A stretch of DNA of 64,000 bases, from assembly GCA_954871525.1 (NCBI GenBank), contig OX940870.1, positions 31,424,555 to 31,488,554 of the forward strand, read 5' to 3'. The DNA comes from Parietaria judaica (Eukaryota; Streptophyta; Magnoliopsida; Rosales; Urticaceae). Shown one piece after another: positions 38,633 to 48,119 of this stretch. Below the pieces are notes generated by a model that did no database searches, had not been told where the DNA came from, and was given only the letters and a program-made list of their open reading frames with translations. Every line of letters starts with the position of its first letter. The first letter of the stretch is position 1. Both the position numbers and the translations under genes were made by a program.

Positions 38633-40959
38633 TCAGAGATCGGCATGGCCGTCCTTGAGCTCCCACGAGCCGTCCTCTTTTTGAACCATTGACTTGTTCT
38701 TCTGAGTCCACCAGCTCACGACCTTCATGTGCTCGTCCTTCACGAAGTCACCAACCTTGTTCATCAGCCAGAGGTCGCGCTGCACCACAAGCTCGAATCC
38801 GCCCACGATGCCCTGTGTCCCGGCGACGCAGTGCAGGTGCAGCTCCAGGCTGTGCACCGGCAGAAACTTGCGCGTGGCGACCAGGTGAATAAAGGACTTG
38901 ATGTACGGCGACTTGAGGATGCTGCGTATATATATTCACGAGGAGTTACTTTATATACTTTGATTATACGATTTATAAATTATTTACCACAAATTTTTCA
39001 TCTAACAAACCTCAGCAGGAGGAGCTCGCCCAAGTCCACGTAGCCAACGATGATTGGCGGCAGGTGCGGCACGGCGTCGAGGATCTCGTTCACGCGCAGC
39101 AGCCGGAGGTTGCTGCTGACGGTGAGGTCAGAGAATAGTGAACCAAAGCCGCGGTTGCCAGCTCGTGGGCAGGCGTAGACGAAGGCAGTGATGGGGAAGG
39201 GCTTGTCGGGAGTGGCGGTGACGATGTTGAGCTTGTTGTGGGCCATGTCGACAGTGTTCAATGTCGCCATGCCGGCACCCATGCTGTGCCCCGCCACGGT
39301 GATACTCAGCTCGTCGTTCTGGTACTTGCTTACTAGTTTCTTCACCTCAGCGAAAACCTGTCATCGTCAAAACTCAAAAGCACTAGCTTAGTAATTACAT
39401 ATAAGTAGAACCTCGTTAAATTAATAAATAATATTTTTTATACGGTTTCGATATTAACTAACACTACAAAATTTTACCTTAATAAAACTATAATAAAATT
39501 AATAACCTCAATAAATTACTTATAGATGTTATATTGTTTATAGTAAAATTAAAAATATTAGTATATATTTTATGGGATATTTGCGGCATAAGTTAGACTC
39601 AATTTCCAAGATTGGAATTTTTTCCCTCGGCCCTATCCCTCGTCAATATTAAAGGACCGGGTTGGGTCAGATTTCTAGGACCGGTACGCGACGAGAAAGG
39701 TCCGAAACTAGACTTCAATCTGAGATTCTTTCCTTACTTGCCATGCATGTTACTATAGCCAAACATCGTTTTCTATCTCCTGCTTCCACAAATGTCTACG
39801 TCGTACCTTATCACCATATAAATTCTACTCCCTATTCGTACTGCTAAATCTATGACTTTTGCCTCACACTTACATAATCGTGGGTGAAAAAAGCTTAGTA
39901 CGATCAAAGATACTATACACACATCGCACATGCATGCACGTCCACAATACTATTAAGTGTAACTTGATTTTTTAACGTTTTATAAAGCATATAGATTTTA
40001 TAAATTTACTATATATATAGAATATTACACTTAAGTACAATCTCGTTAAACTAGTACTTAATAAATTAATATTGTCGCTCAAATTATCCGAGTCATGAGT
40101 CTGAACAACTCTATTAAATTAATTTTTCGATAAACTAATACCTCAATAATATAATAAAAATTTTTGATCTCGTTATTAGTTTATAGAGGCTATATGTATA
40201 TGTGAAAGAAGTACGATAAGTATATATAGAAAAGTACGAGAATTATAAAAAGATGTATATATATATATTATATAACTTGATGTAAAAAGACCCAAACAAG
40301 AAGTTCGAATAGAACGAAAACGGACAATATCATGTCGAGTAGATTCCTGATCACTATATATATACCTGGTCACGTGCACTGGTGCGGTTATACACGGTGG
40401 CATTGGTGGCGGTGTAGAGAGTGAACCACCCCTTGTGCACCATCGCGTTGTGGGCCCCGCCGAGCAGGTCCTTGCCGGGTACGAGCTCGTACGTAAAGTC
40501 GGCCATCCAGTCGCCGCTGAGCATGCTGCCCCGCCACACCACGAGGATGTCGCGGCGCCCCAGCGCGGCCTTGCCCTCGTCGGTGGCCACCGCCACGTAC
40601 CCCACGCAGTTGGAGCCTCGCCCAGGCGCGTCCTCAGCCTCCGGCGTGCGGAAGAGCTCGGCGGGCGCGTCCTCACCGTAGGCCGCGTACACGAAGGCCG
40701 TCACCTCGTATTTGAAGGGGTTACTCTTCTCCAGCCCCACGTTGCCGAAGAAGCCCTCTGCTGGGAACCGCGAGTGTCCGCAGTTCCGGGACTTGGTCTC
40801 GCCGTTAAACGCGTCCGCGATCGCCCCCGCGCGCTCGCCGTAGTGGATAACGTAATGCCGGAGATCAATGTCGAGGGGGTCGAGCAGGCCGTCCCAGTGG
40901 CCCTCACCGCTGAGCTCCCTCCATCGCTTCGCAATACTGCTGGTGGTGTTGCTCGCCAT
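38633..40959 (-). CDS. Phospholipase A1 class II (lipase class 3, DAD1-like)
   Basis: Class II PLA1 enzymes hydrolyse the sn-1 acyl chain of glycerolipids in the cytosol. Exons are 40959-40366, 39357-39011 and 38921-38633, totalling 1,230 nt and 409 aa (family ~410 aa). The N terminus IAKRWRELSGEGHWDGLLDP and the motif DLRHYVIHYGE are typical of class II. The nucleophile elbow GHSMG puts the catalytic Ser at ~aa 223. Asp ~292 in NEILDAVPHLP and His ~337 in VHSLELHLH complete a plausible triad. The C terminus WTQKNKSMVQKEDGSWELKD is the usual class II tail. No signal or transit peptide is visible. An in-frame ATG 45 nt upstream (41,004) would add 15 Ser/Gln-rich residues; I prefer 40,959 because family members begin there. 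Exons are GC-rich, the 1.0-kb first intron is very AT-rich. IIgamma versus IIdelta is not resolved. Confidence 0.92.
39407..39545. repeat. Short AT-rich dispersed repeat in the phospholipase intron (copy 1)
   Basis: It begins GTAGAACCTCGTTAAATTAA and ends in TAACCTCAATAAATTAC, with TTTACCTTAATAAA inside. Related copies lie at about 40,030-40,195 in the same intron and 41,060-41,215 upstream of the gene. The words (A)CCTC-TAAATTAATA and TTATAGAGG are shared. This looks like a MITE-like family; superfamily not determined. Confidence 0.5.
40030..40195. repeat. Short AT-rich dispersed repeat in the phospholipase intron (copy 2)
   Basis: It contains AATCTCGTTAAACTAGTA at its left and CTCGTTATTAGTTTATAGAGG at its right. 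It resembles the copies at about 39,407 and 41,060. No coding capacity. Confidence 0.45.
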
Positions 40960-41004
40960 CGTTTTTCTTTGGCTCTGTGAATTATGTGATGAACTATTCT
41001 TCAC

Positions 41005-41726
41005 ATGACAAAAAACTATTCTTCTCTTGGATGTGATATATGGAGCTGTGATACAGATTATAAATACATTACTTAAATTAATACTCGATAAATTTATATT
41101 TTTGTATGGTCCTTACTCTAACTAACATAATTAAAATTTACCTTAATAAATTAATAATTTTGATCACATAATAAAATTCTCATGTTCCAATAATATTATT
41201 TTATAGAGGTTTTAGTATTTTTTTGAGTTTTTTTTTTCTTTTGGATTTAAGCTGTTAAAATAATAAAGTACTGCTAGAGAGATTGATGTGTGAAAAAAAT
41301 TGGCTCGATGTATGTCACGTAAAATAATATTATTTAAATATATTAAAGCGTGATGATAAGGCATAATATTAGATTTTTTTAATTTTTTTTTATCAAATTA
41401 TCGTCGGTATTTTTTTCAAAATATATCAAGTAACACGTATAAATGTCGATATTAGTAGTATATCAAGTAATATGTTGATATTCTTTTTGTTTAAAAAATA
41501 CTATTATTTCCTTAAAAAAAGAAAAAGCTATTATTGTTTTTTTTTTCTTTGCTGAATTTTGATTCTTTTCTACTTAAAAAAATAACGAATAGACAATAAG
41601 ATCTAGTCAGACATACGAACATAATATTTATTATTCATATACTTATTACTTGTTTTGAAACTATATGTGCTATATTATAATTATATGTATTAAAATTCAG
41701 TAGAAACGACGACTTTCTAAAATATA
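41005..41726. other. Upstream region of the phospholipase gene up to the MULE insertion
   Basis: Very AT-rich. It includes a third copy of the short dispersed repeat (about 41,060-41,215, with TTTACCTTAATAAATTAATA and TTTTATAGAGGTTTTAG). The MULE is inserted ~770 bp upstream of the phospholipase start codon. No gene is seen. Confidence 0.55.
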
Positions 41727-41735
41727 TTTACTATA
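41727..41735. repeat. MULE target-site duplication, left copy
   Basis: TTTACTATA, identical to positions 52,056-52,064. The perfect match means the insertion is either fairly recent or has not diverged at these nine bases. Confidence 0.9.
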
Positions 41736-41864
41736 GGGCTTTTTAGCAAAATACCCAATTTAGGTGAAACTTTTTTAAAAAACCCTCAAAAGTTTACCAT
41801 AATTAAATAAACCCTCATTTGGTGTTATTTGGACAATTATGCCCTTAATATATTGAATCCTCTT

Positions 41865-42000
41865 CTCCTTCCCAAATCCCTCGTCGAACATCGTCCTTCC
41901 CAAATCCCAGGCCTTCATCGTCGAACATCGTCCTTCCCAAATCATCGTCGTCGAACAGTGAAGAAGCCTGCTTCTTCGTCGTCGAACAGTGAGCTCGATT
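41865..42000. repeat. Short minisatellite near the left MULE end
   Basis: The block CGTCGAACATCGTCCTTCCC with AAATC is repeated twice and then in shortened, diverged form (TCGTCGTCGAACAGTGA, twice). It lies between the left terminal repeat and the captured gene fragment. It is probably part of the element's 5' non-coding region. Confidence 0.6.
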
Positions 42001-42324
42001 ATTCTTCACCAAACTTCGATCATCTTCCTTCTTCGACAGAGCTCGGGATCGCGTGATTCTTCGACAGAGCAAGCTTCGATCAAGTCTGGAAAATTCTGCA
42101 ATTCAATCATCTTCTCCAGGTTAAATTCGATGGAAATTGGCGTTGTTTGGCCGTCAAGAAAATTCACCGATCATCAGGTTTGGATTCTATTTTCTATTGG
42201 TCTGTTTGGTCCCTCATTGTCGACTCTGGATTTTGTTTCGAACGCCGACTGACCCGTACACAATCACAGCATTGGCGCAATTCGCGAGCATTGACCGTGT
42301 TCGGAGCATAGCTTTGGTGGCCAG

Positions 42325-42530
42325 AGCAGCAGCCATTGCCCGTAGCTGAACCGAAGCAAAAGCCTGCGAGCACGAAAGCTGAATCCACGGATTGGATAGC
42401 CTCGACGCTGACGAGGAGGTTCGGGCTCGGGGCAGGGCTGGCTTGGGCCGGGTTCCTTGCGTTCAGAGTGGTCTCCGAGCAGATCAAGACGCGCTTCGAG
42501 GTGTCCCAGCAGGAGGCCAACACGAGGTCA
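42325..42530 (+). pseudogene. Captured fragment of a chloroplast FKBP17-2-like peptidyl-prolyl isomerase gene
   Basis: Translation reads PVAEPKQKPASTKAESTDWI, then an uninterrupted stretch containing RRFGLGAGLAWAGFLAF and VVSEQIKTRFEVSQQEANTR. This matches, as I remember it, the region just before the catalytic domain of plant FKBP17-2 (thylakoid-lumen/chloroplast FKBP). The match stops at a GTCAGT donor-like sequence (42,527), as expected if genomic exon plus intron was captured. There is no FKBP catalytic domain, so the fragment cannot encode an isomerase. Its position inside the MULE is typical of host-gene capture by Mutator elements. Confidence 0.75.
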
Positions 42531-42789
42531 GTGGCTTCTCTGTTGTTGGTGTTCTCCTTTTCATCAACTTGTTGGTGTCGGGTTGGGTCGGGTCGGCAAT
42601 GTTTTAAAAACCGTCTACCGCAAACCGCCCCGAAAGTCGGGCAGGACAATTAAATAACAGTTTTTACATGGTGCGACTTTTACCCGCACTCGTTCCAAAA
42701 GCGGTTTATCGCGGGTCTACTGTAGGAAAAATTGATGTTAGTGATGAGAGGTATTTGAATGGCAGGGATGTTGAAAAGGAAGAGGAGGT

Positions 42790-43290
42790 TGTGTTGCCAA
42801 GTTACATTATCGTAACTGAAGTTACCTCTTTGTAACTTCGGTGTTACACTTTATATTGTGTAGGTTCATTAATGTCGGCCTCCGAGGGATCATCAAGATC
42901 GTCGCACACTAAAAATTTGGCCAACCATGGTATATTGTCTACACAATTTAAATTCTACTTGTTACATAAATGTTACAAACGTGTTACCAATGTTACGTTT
43001 ATGTAACTTTACATAAATGTAACTTTGGTTACACGTTTGTAACTGAAGTTACATTATCGTAACCAAAGTTACATTATCGTAACTGCAGTTACACCTTTGT
43101 AACTTCGGTGTTACACTTTGTAATTAGTGTTACACTGTTGTAACTTTTGTAACTCAAGTTACATAAGTGTAACTGGTGTTACACTTTTGTAATTCTAGTA
43201 ATATATGGTTACACTTATGTTAAACTTCAGTTACCACCGTGTAACTAAAGTTACACTTAAGTAACTGAAGTTACACGTTTGTATCTGAAG
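42790..43290. repeat. GTAAC/GTTAC motif array, first transposase intron and upstream
   Basis: Many copies of GTAAC and its reverse complement GTTAC occur, often as GTAAC-N4-GTTAC separated by ~6 nt. They flank the first small coding exon (42,872-42,929) and fill the intron to 43,290. The coding exons on either side lack them. Confidence 0.85.
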
Positions 43291-43964
43291 TTACATTATT
43301 TCAAATATTGCAGTTATATAATAAATTTTAAAATTACTATTGTTACAGGGCAATTCACCAGTGAAGATCTAAATAGCAGTTCATCCAACGTATTTATAGA
43401 TGACGTAACTGTCGAGCATTTTCCAAAGTTGTTTGACGTGGAAAAGGGCAACATGTTCAAATCGAAGAAGCATCTTCAGAACATTATGTGCATGATTGCA
43501 ATCAGAAGAAACTTCTCATTTACAACTACGAATTCTGATACATGTCGGTTTGAAATCAAATGTTCGAGTGCCGGTTGTACGTGGAAAATGCATTCTTCAA
43601 CGGACTACAATGGCTCAACGATGTGGAGGATAAAATCATACAATAAAACACACTCATGCGTGAGGACGGTAACCAGTACCAAGCACCCGCATGCAAACGC
43701 TTCCGTTGTAAAGGAATGCTTGAAAACTGCATTTGGTGAAGAAGAAGAAGTTGAATCCATCGCTCCGAAGAAAATAATCAAGAAGATGCGAAAAGAACAC
43801 GGAGTAGAAATTAGCTATTATACGGCACGGAAGGCCAAGGAATTAACTTTAGAATCCATGCAAGGAAGTGCGGAGGATTCGTATGCAATGCTACCTAAGT
43901 ATGCAGAAGCGTTAAAAGCGAAAAACCCTGGTAAAATTACTTACTTTGTTTTACTAGTTATTAC

Positions 43965-44400
43965 CTAAGTGTACCGAAGTTACATTATGGTAACAAAAGT
44001 TACATTATCGTAACTGAGGTTACACTAATTTAATTGGAATTAAATTTTTGCAACATTAATGTAACCAGAGTTACATTAGCGTAACTGAAGTTACACTAAT
44101 GTAACTGCAGTTACACTATTGTAACTGCAATAACTGCAGTTACAATAGTGTAACTGCAGTTACACTATTTTAACTGTAATTACACTTTTGAAACTTGAGT
44201 TACGATAATGTAACTTCGGTTACAAAGATTTCAAATATGATTTAATATAATATGTGTAACCAGTATTACTTAGCTGTAATATAAGTTACATAAAGGTAAC
44301 TGCAGTTACCATTATGTAAAAAGAATTACTTTTATGTAACTACGATTACCAAATAGTAACTGAAGTTACAGTGTAAAACTTATTAACATTTTTTACTAAC
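43965..44400. repeat. GTAAC/GTTAC motif array in transposase intron 2
   Basis: The intron between exons 2 and 3 consists almost entirely of GTAAC/GTTAC units such as GTAACTGAAGTTACACTAAT, plus tight palindromes like GTAACTGCAGTTAC. The motif disappears at the exon borders. Confidence 0.85.
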
Positions 44401-45239
44401 ATTTTAATGTGCAGGTACCTATACAGCGTTTTGCTCTGACAACCAGGGTCGATTCAAGTACTTCTTTCTTAGTTTTGGGGAATCGATCAATGGATGGAAG
44501 CATTGTAGGCCTATACTATCTGTCGACGGAACATTTCTGAAAAACAAGTACAAAGGTACGCTCCTTATGGCAGCAGCGATGGATGGCGAAAATCACATCT
44601 TGCCTATTGCATTTTCAATAGTGGATTCGGAGAATCATGATTCTTGGCTATGGTTCTTTGAGCAACTGAAGATTGCTATTGGAGAGCGCGAAGGTTTATA
44701 CATCATATCTGACCGCAAAGATTCAATTCCGAGAGCGATCACGTTGGTTTATCCAGAAGCTGCTCAGGGTGTATGTAAACAGCACTTATCCAGAAATCTT
44801 CTAAGCCATTTCAAGAACTCTTCTATTGATTTTTTCTTCTCCAAGTGCGCATTGGCATGTACGAAAAGATAATTTGATCATTATATGAAGGAGTTGTCAA
44901 CGATCGATGCACGAATTGAACCGTATTTGCAAGACGTCGATCCAACAAAGTGGGCAAAATTATATAGCACTCAAAGACGCTACGGCATAATGACAACAAA
45001 CATCTCAGAATGTCTTAATTCAGTCTTGAGAGAAGCAAGAGACCGACCTATTATTTCATTGGTCGAGTCTTACAGAAAGCTCTGTCAAAATTGGTATAAT
45101 AAACATAGACTAGAGGGAGCGTTGATGCGTATGAGGCTGACCCCACAAGCAGAGCTGAAGATGGATGTCCAAGAAGAATTGGCACGAACATTAATCGTAA
45201 GTGTTTTCTTTACTTTTTTTATTCATTAATTATATATAC

Positions 45240-45330
45240 CTGCAGTTACTTTAGCGTAACTTCAGTTACGATTACGTAGCTTCAGTTACGGTTACGTAAC
45301 TCCTGTTACGCTAATAGCTAGTAGTATCTT
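45240..45330. repeat. Small GTAAC/GTTAC cluster in transposase intron 3
   Basis: Several units (GCAGTTACTTTAGCGTAAC, TTCAGTTACGATTACGTA) lie in the intron at 45,197-45,397. It is the same motif as in the larger arrays. Confidence 0.75.
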
Positions 45331-45919
45331 CAGTTATGTAATGACTGTATAATCATTTTAAATGTGAAAATATATTTGTAATTTTTTCAATATGCAGGTT
45401 GATTCTATAAATGAAAGCGAATATGAAGTCACTGATAAAGGCTCACAGTATGTTGTTAACTTGAGCTGCGAGACGTGCACGTGTAATGTTTGGCAAATAG
45501 ACGCTTTTCCGTGTGCTCATGCTATGGCTTCATTTTGGAGGATTGGGTGTGATCCTAAAGCCTATGTGTCAATATTTTACACTAGGGAGGCTTATTTAGC
45601 CACTTATGCAGGAGGTAATGCACATTTAGATTAAAATATTCTTCATAGGATTTATTTAACACTTTATGTATTATTATGCAGGAGGTATATATCCAAGTGG
45701 TTACGAAGCTTTTTCGGATAGCTTATGTAGCACTTCAGGTGTTCAGGACCCATTCTTTCCAGACACTTTACCCCCCAAAGTAAGGAGGCAAGCAGGAAGA
45801 CCGAAAAAAAAAGAATTCCTTCAAACGGTGAAGAATTCAAGAAGTCACTTCATTGTGGAGCATGTGGTAAATTAGGCCATAACAAACGCTCTTGCCTTAA
45901 GTTTCCGAAATGATTTAAT

Positions 45920-47960
45920 CGTTGTAACATTTTCGAAGGCCATTACTGTGATTATATCTTTACACTATAACACAAGTTACATAATTGTAACTGATTTTAC
46001 ATTTATGAGATATTTACATTTATGATATATATGCTAATTAGAATTTCACTAATGTAAATGTGGTTACTCTGTTGTAATTGGAATTATTTTTATGTAACCG
46101 AAGTTACAATATGGTAACCGAAGTTACATTATCGTAACCAAAGTTACAATATTGTAACCAAAGTTACATTATGTAACTGAAGTTACAGAAATTTAATTTG
46201 AATTAAATTTTTGTAACCGAAGTTACATTATGGTAACCAAAGTTACATTACCGTTACTGAAGGTACACTAATTTAATTGGAATTAAATTTTTGTAACCGA
46301 AGTTACACTTTCGTAACCAAAGTTACATTATGGTAACCAAAGTTACATTATCGTAACTGAAGTTACATTAATTTAATTTGAATTAAATTTTTGTACCCGA
46401 AGTTACATTATCGTAACCAAAGTTACATTACCGTTACTGAAGGTACACTAATTTAATTGGAATTAAATTTTTGTAACCGAAGTTACACTTTCGTAACCAA
46501 AATTACATTATGGTAACCAAAGTTACATTATCGTAACTGAAGTTACATTAATTTAATTTGAATTAAATTTTTGTACCCGAAGTTACATTATCGTAACCAA
46601 AGTTACATTATGGTAACTGTAGTTACATTGTTGTAACTGTAGTTACACTTTTGTAACCGGAGTTACAATTTCAATATATTTGTTCATATAATAATTTAGT
46701 GCTTTTCGAGTTAATTTGGATGTATTAAAATAATTTTTGTAACCGGTGTTACGCTTTTGTAACAGGTGTTACACTTTCGTAATTCTAGTAATATATGGTT
46801 ACACTTATGTTACATAATTATATTAATCCAGTTTCCATCTAAAGGTACGTAGCAATAAGTTCACATATTTGAGTTACAAAAAAGAATTTAAATTGTAACC
46901 GAATTTACATTATCGTAACCAAAGTTACATCATGGTAACCAAAGTTACATTATCGTAACTGAAGTTACACTATCGTAACTGAAGTTACACTAATTTAATT
47001 TGTTTTAAATTTTTGTAACCAAAGTTACATTATCGTAACCAAAGTTACATTATGGTAACCAAAGTTACATTAGCGTAACTGAAGGTACACTAATTTAATT
47101 TATTTTAAATTTTTGTAACCGAAGTTACATTATCGTAACCAAAGTTACAATATGGTAACCAAAGTTACATTTTCGTAACCAAGTTACATTTTTGTACCCG
47201 AAGTTACATTATCGTAACCAAAGTTACATTATGGTAACTGTAGTTACATTGTTGTAACTGTAGTTACACATTTGTAACCGGAGTTACAATTTCAATATAT
47301 TTGTTCATATAATAATTTAGTGCTTTTCGAGTTAATTTGGAAGTATTAAAATAATTTTTGTAACCGGTGTTACGCTTTTGTAACAGGTGTTACACTTTCG
47401 TAATTCTAGTAATTTATGGTTACACTTATGTTACATAATTATATTAATCCAGTTTCCATCTAAAGGTACGTAGCAATAAGTTCACATAATTTGAGTTACA
47501 AAAAAGAATTTAAATTGAAATATTGTGAAAAAATAGTGAGATACAGTTATGTAATACTATGACCACAATTAGATAATACTATGACCACAATCATTATATT
47601 TACACTAATCTACATGTGGTTACACTAATTTAATTGGAATTAAATTTTTGTAACCAAATTTACATTATCGTAACCAAAGTTACATAATGGTAACCAAAGT
47701 TACATTATCGTAACTGAAGTTACATTATCGTAACTGGAGTTACACTGATTTAATTTATTTTAAATTTTTGTAACCAAAGTTACATAATCGTAACCAAAGT
47801 TACATTAGGGTAACCAAAGTTACATTAGCGTAACTGAAGTTACATTATTGTAACTGAAGTTACATAAGTTACAAAAGTGTAACTTATGTAACTACACAAT
47901 TTAACTACACAAGCAAAGTGTAACTTACATAAGTAAGTTATATTTATGTAACTGAAAGTA
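45920..47960. repeat. Main 20-bp-period GTAAC-N4-GTTAC array between the two MULE genes
   Basis: About 2 kb between the convergent gene ends is built from a 20-nt unit, for example GTAACCAAAGTTACATTATC or GTAACTGAAGTTACATTA. GTAAC is followed by 4 nt, then GTTAC, then ~6 nt, then the next GTAAC. Longer blocks with AATTTAATT(T/G)GAATTAAATTTTTG interrupt the array at intervals. A ~328-bp block is duplicated (46,568-46,895 and 47,189-47,517). Each unit is a palindrome, so the array reads the same on both strands. Confidence 0.92.
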
Positions 47961-48119
47961 AAGGTAAACATTAATTAACTATGTAATGTTAATTCTGATT
48001 AAACACATGTAATCCGATAAGTAAAGGTAATAGTCATAAGAGTTTAAAAGGAAGAAAAAATAAAACAGACAAATTGGTCACAGACCATATGTTCGAAAAT
48101 GATAATGACTAAAACTAAA

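Larger units (their letters stand above)
42872..45913 (+). pseudogene. MuDR/MULE-type transposase gene, two disabling lesions
   Basis: Exons by splice signals and phase: 42872-42929, 43349-43930, 44415-45196, 45398-45614 and 45685-45913, about 622 codons if undamaged. Domains: MuDR N-terminal DNA-binding region with a WRKY-GCM1-like zinc finger (CRFEIKCSSAGCTWKMHSS...THSC, exon 2); MULE DDE core (LSVDGTFLKNKYKG, then IISDRKDSIPRA, exon 3); SWIM zinc finger CETCTCNVW...FPCAHA (exon 4); CCHC zinc knuckle CGACGKLGHNKRSC (exon 5, 45,850-45,891). Lesion 1: in-frame TAA at 44,870-44,872 between ACTKR and FDHYMKEL, where the frame continues without further stops to the exon end. Lesion 2: a nine-A run at 45,804-45,812; one more A would be needed to reach the zinc-knuckle frame. 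As it stands the product stops in the middle of the DDE region. Confidence 0.88.

Noticed and set aside
41004..41004. Upstream ATG as start of the phospholipase
   Set aside because: It is in frame and possible, but the 15 added residues are Ser/Gln-rich and not part of the class II family N terminus; the ATG at 40,959 aligns with known starts.
45920..47960. Regular short repeats that could be mistaken for a CRISPR array
   Set aside because: The repeats are 20-nt palindromic units with no unique spacers of constant length, they lie in plant nuclear DNA inside a transposon, and no cas genes are present.
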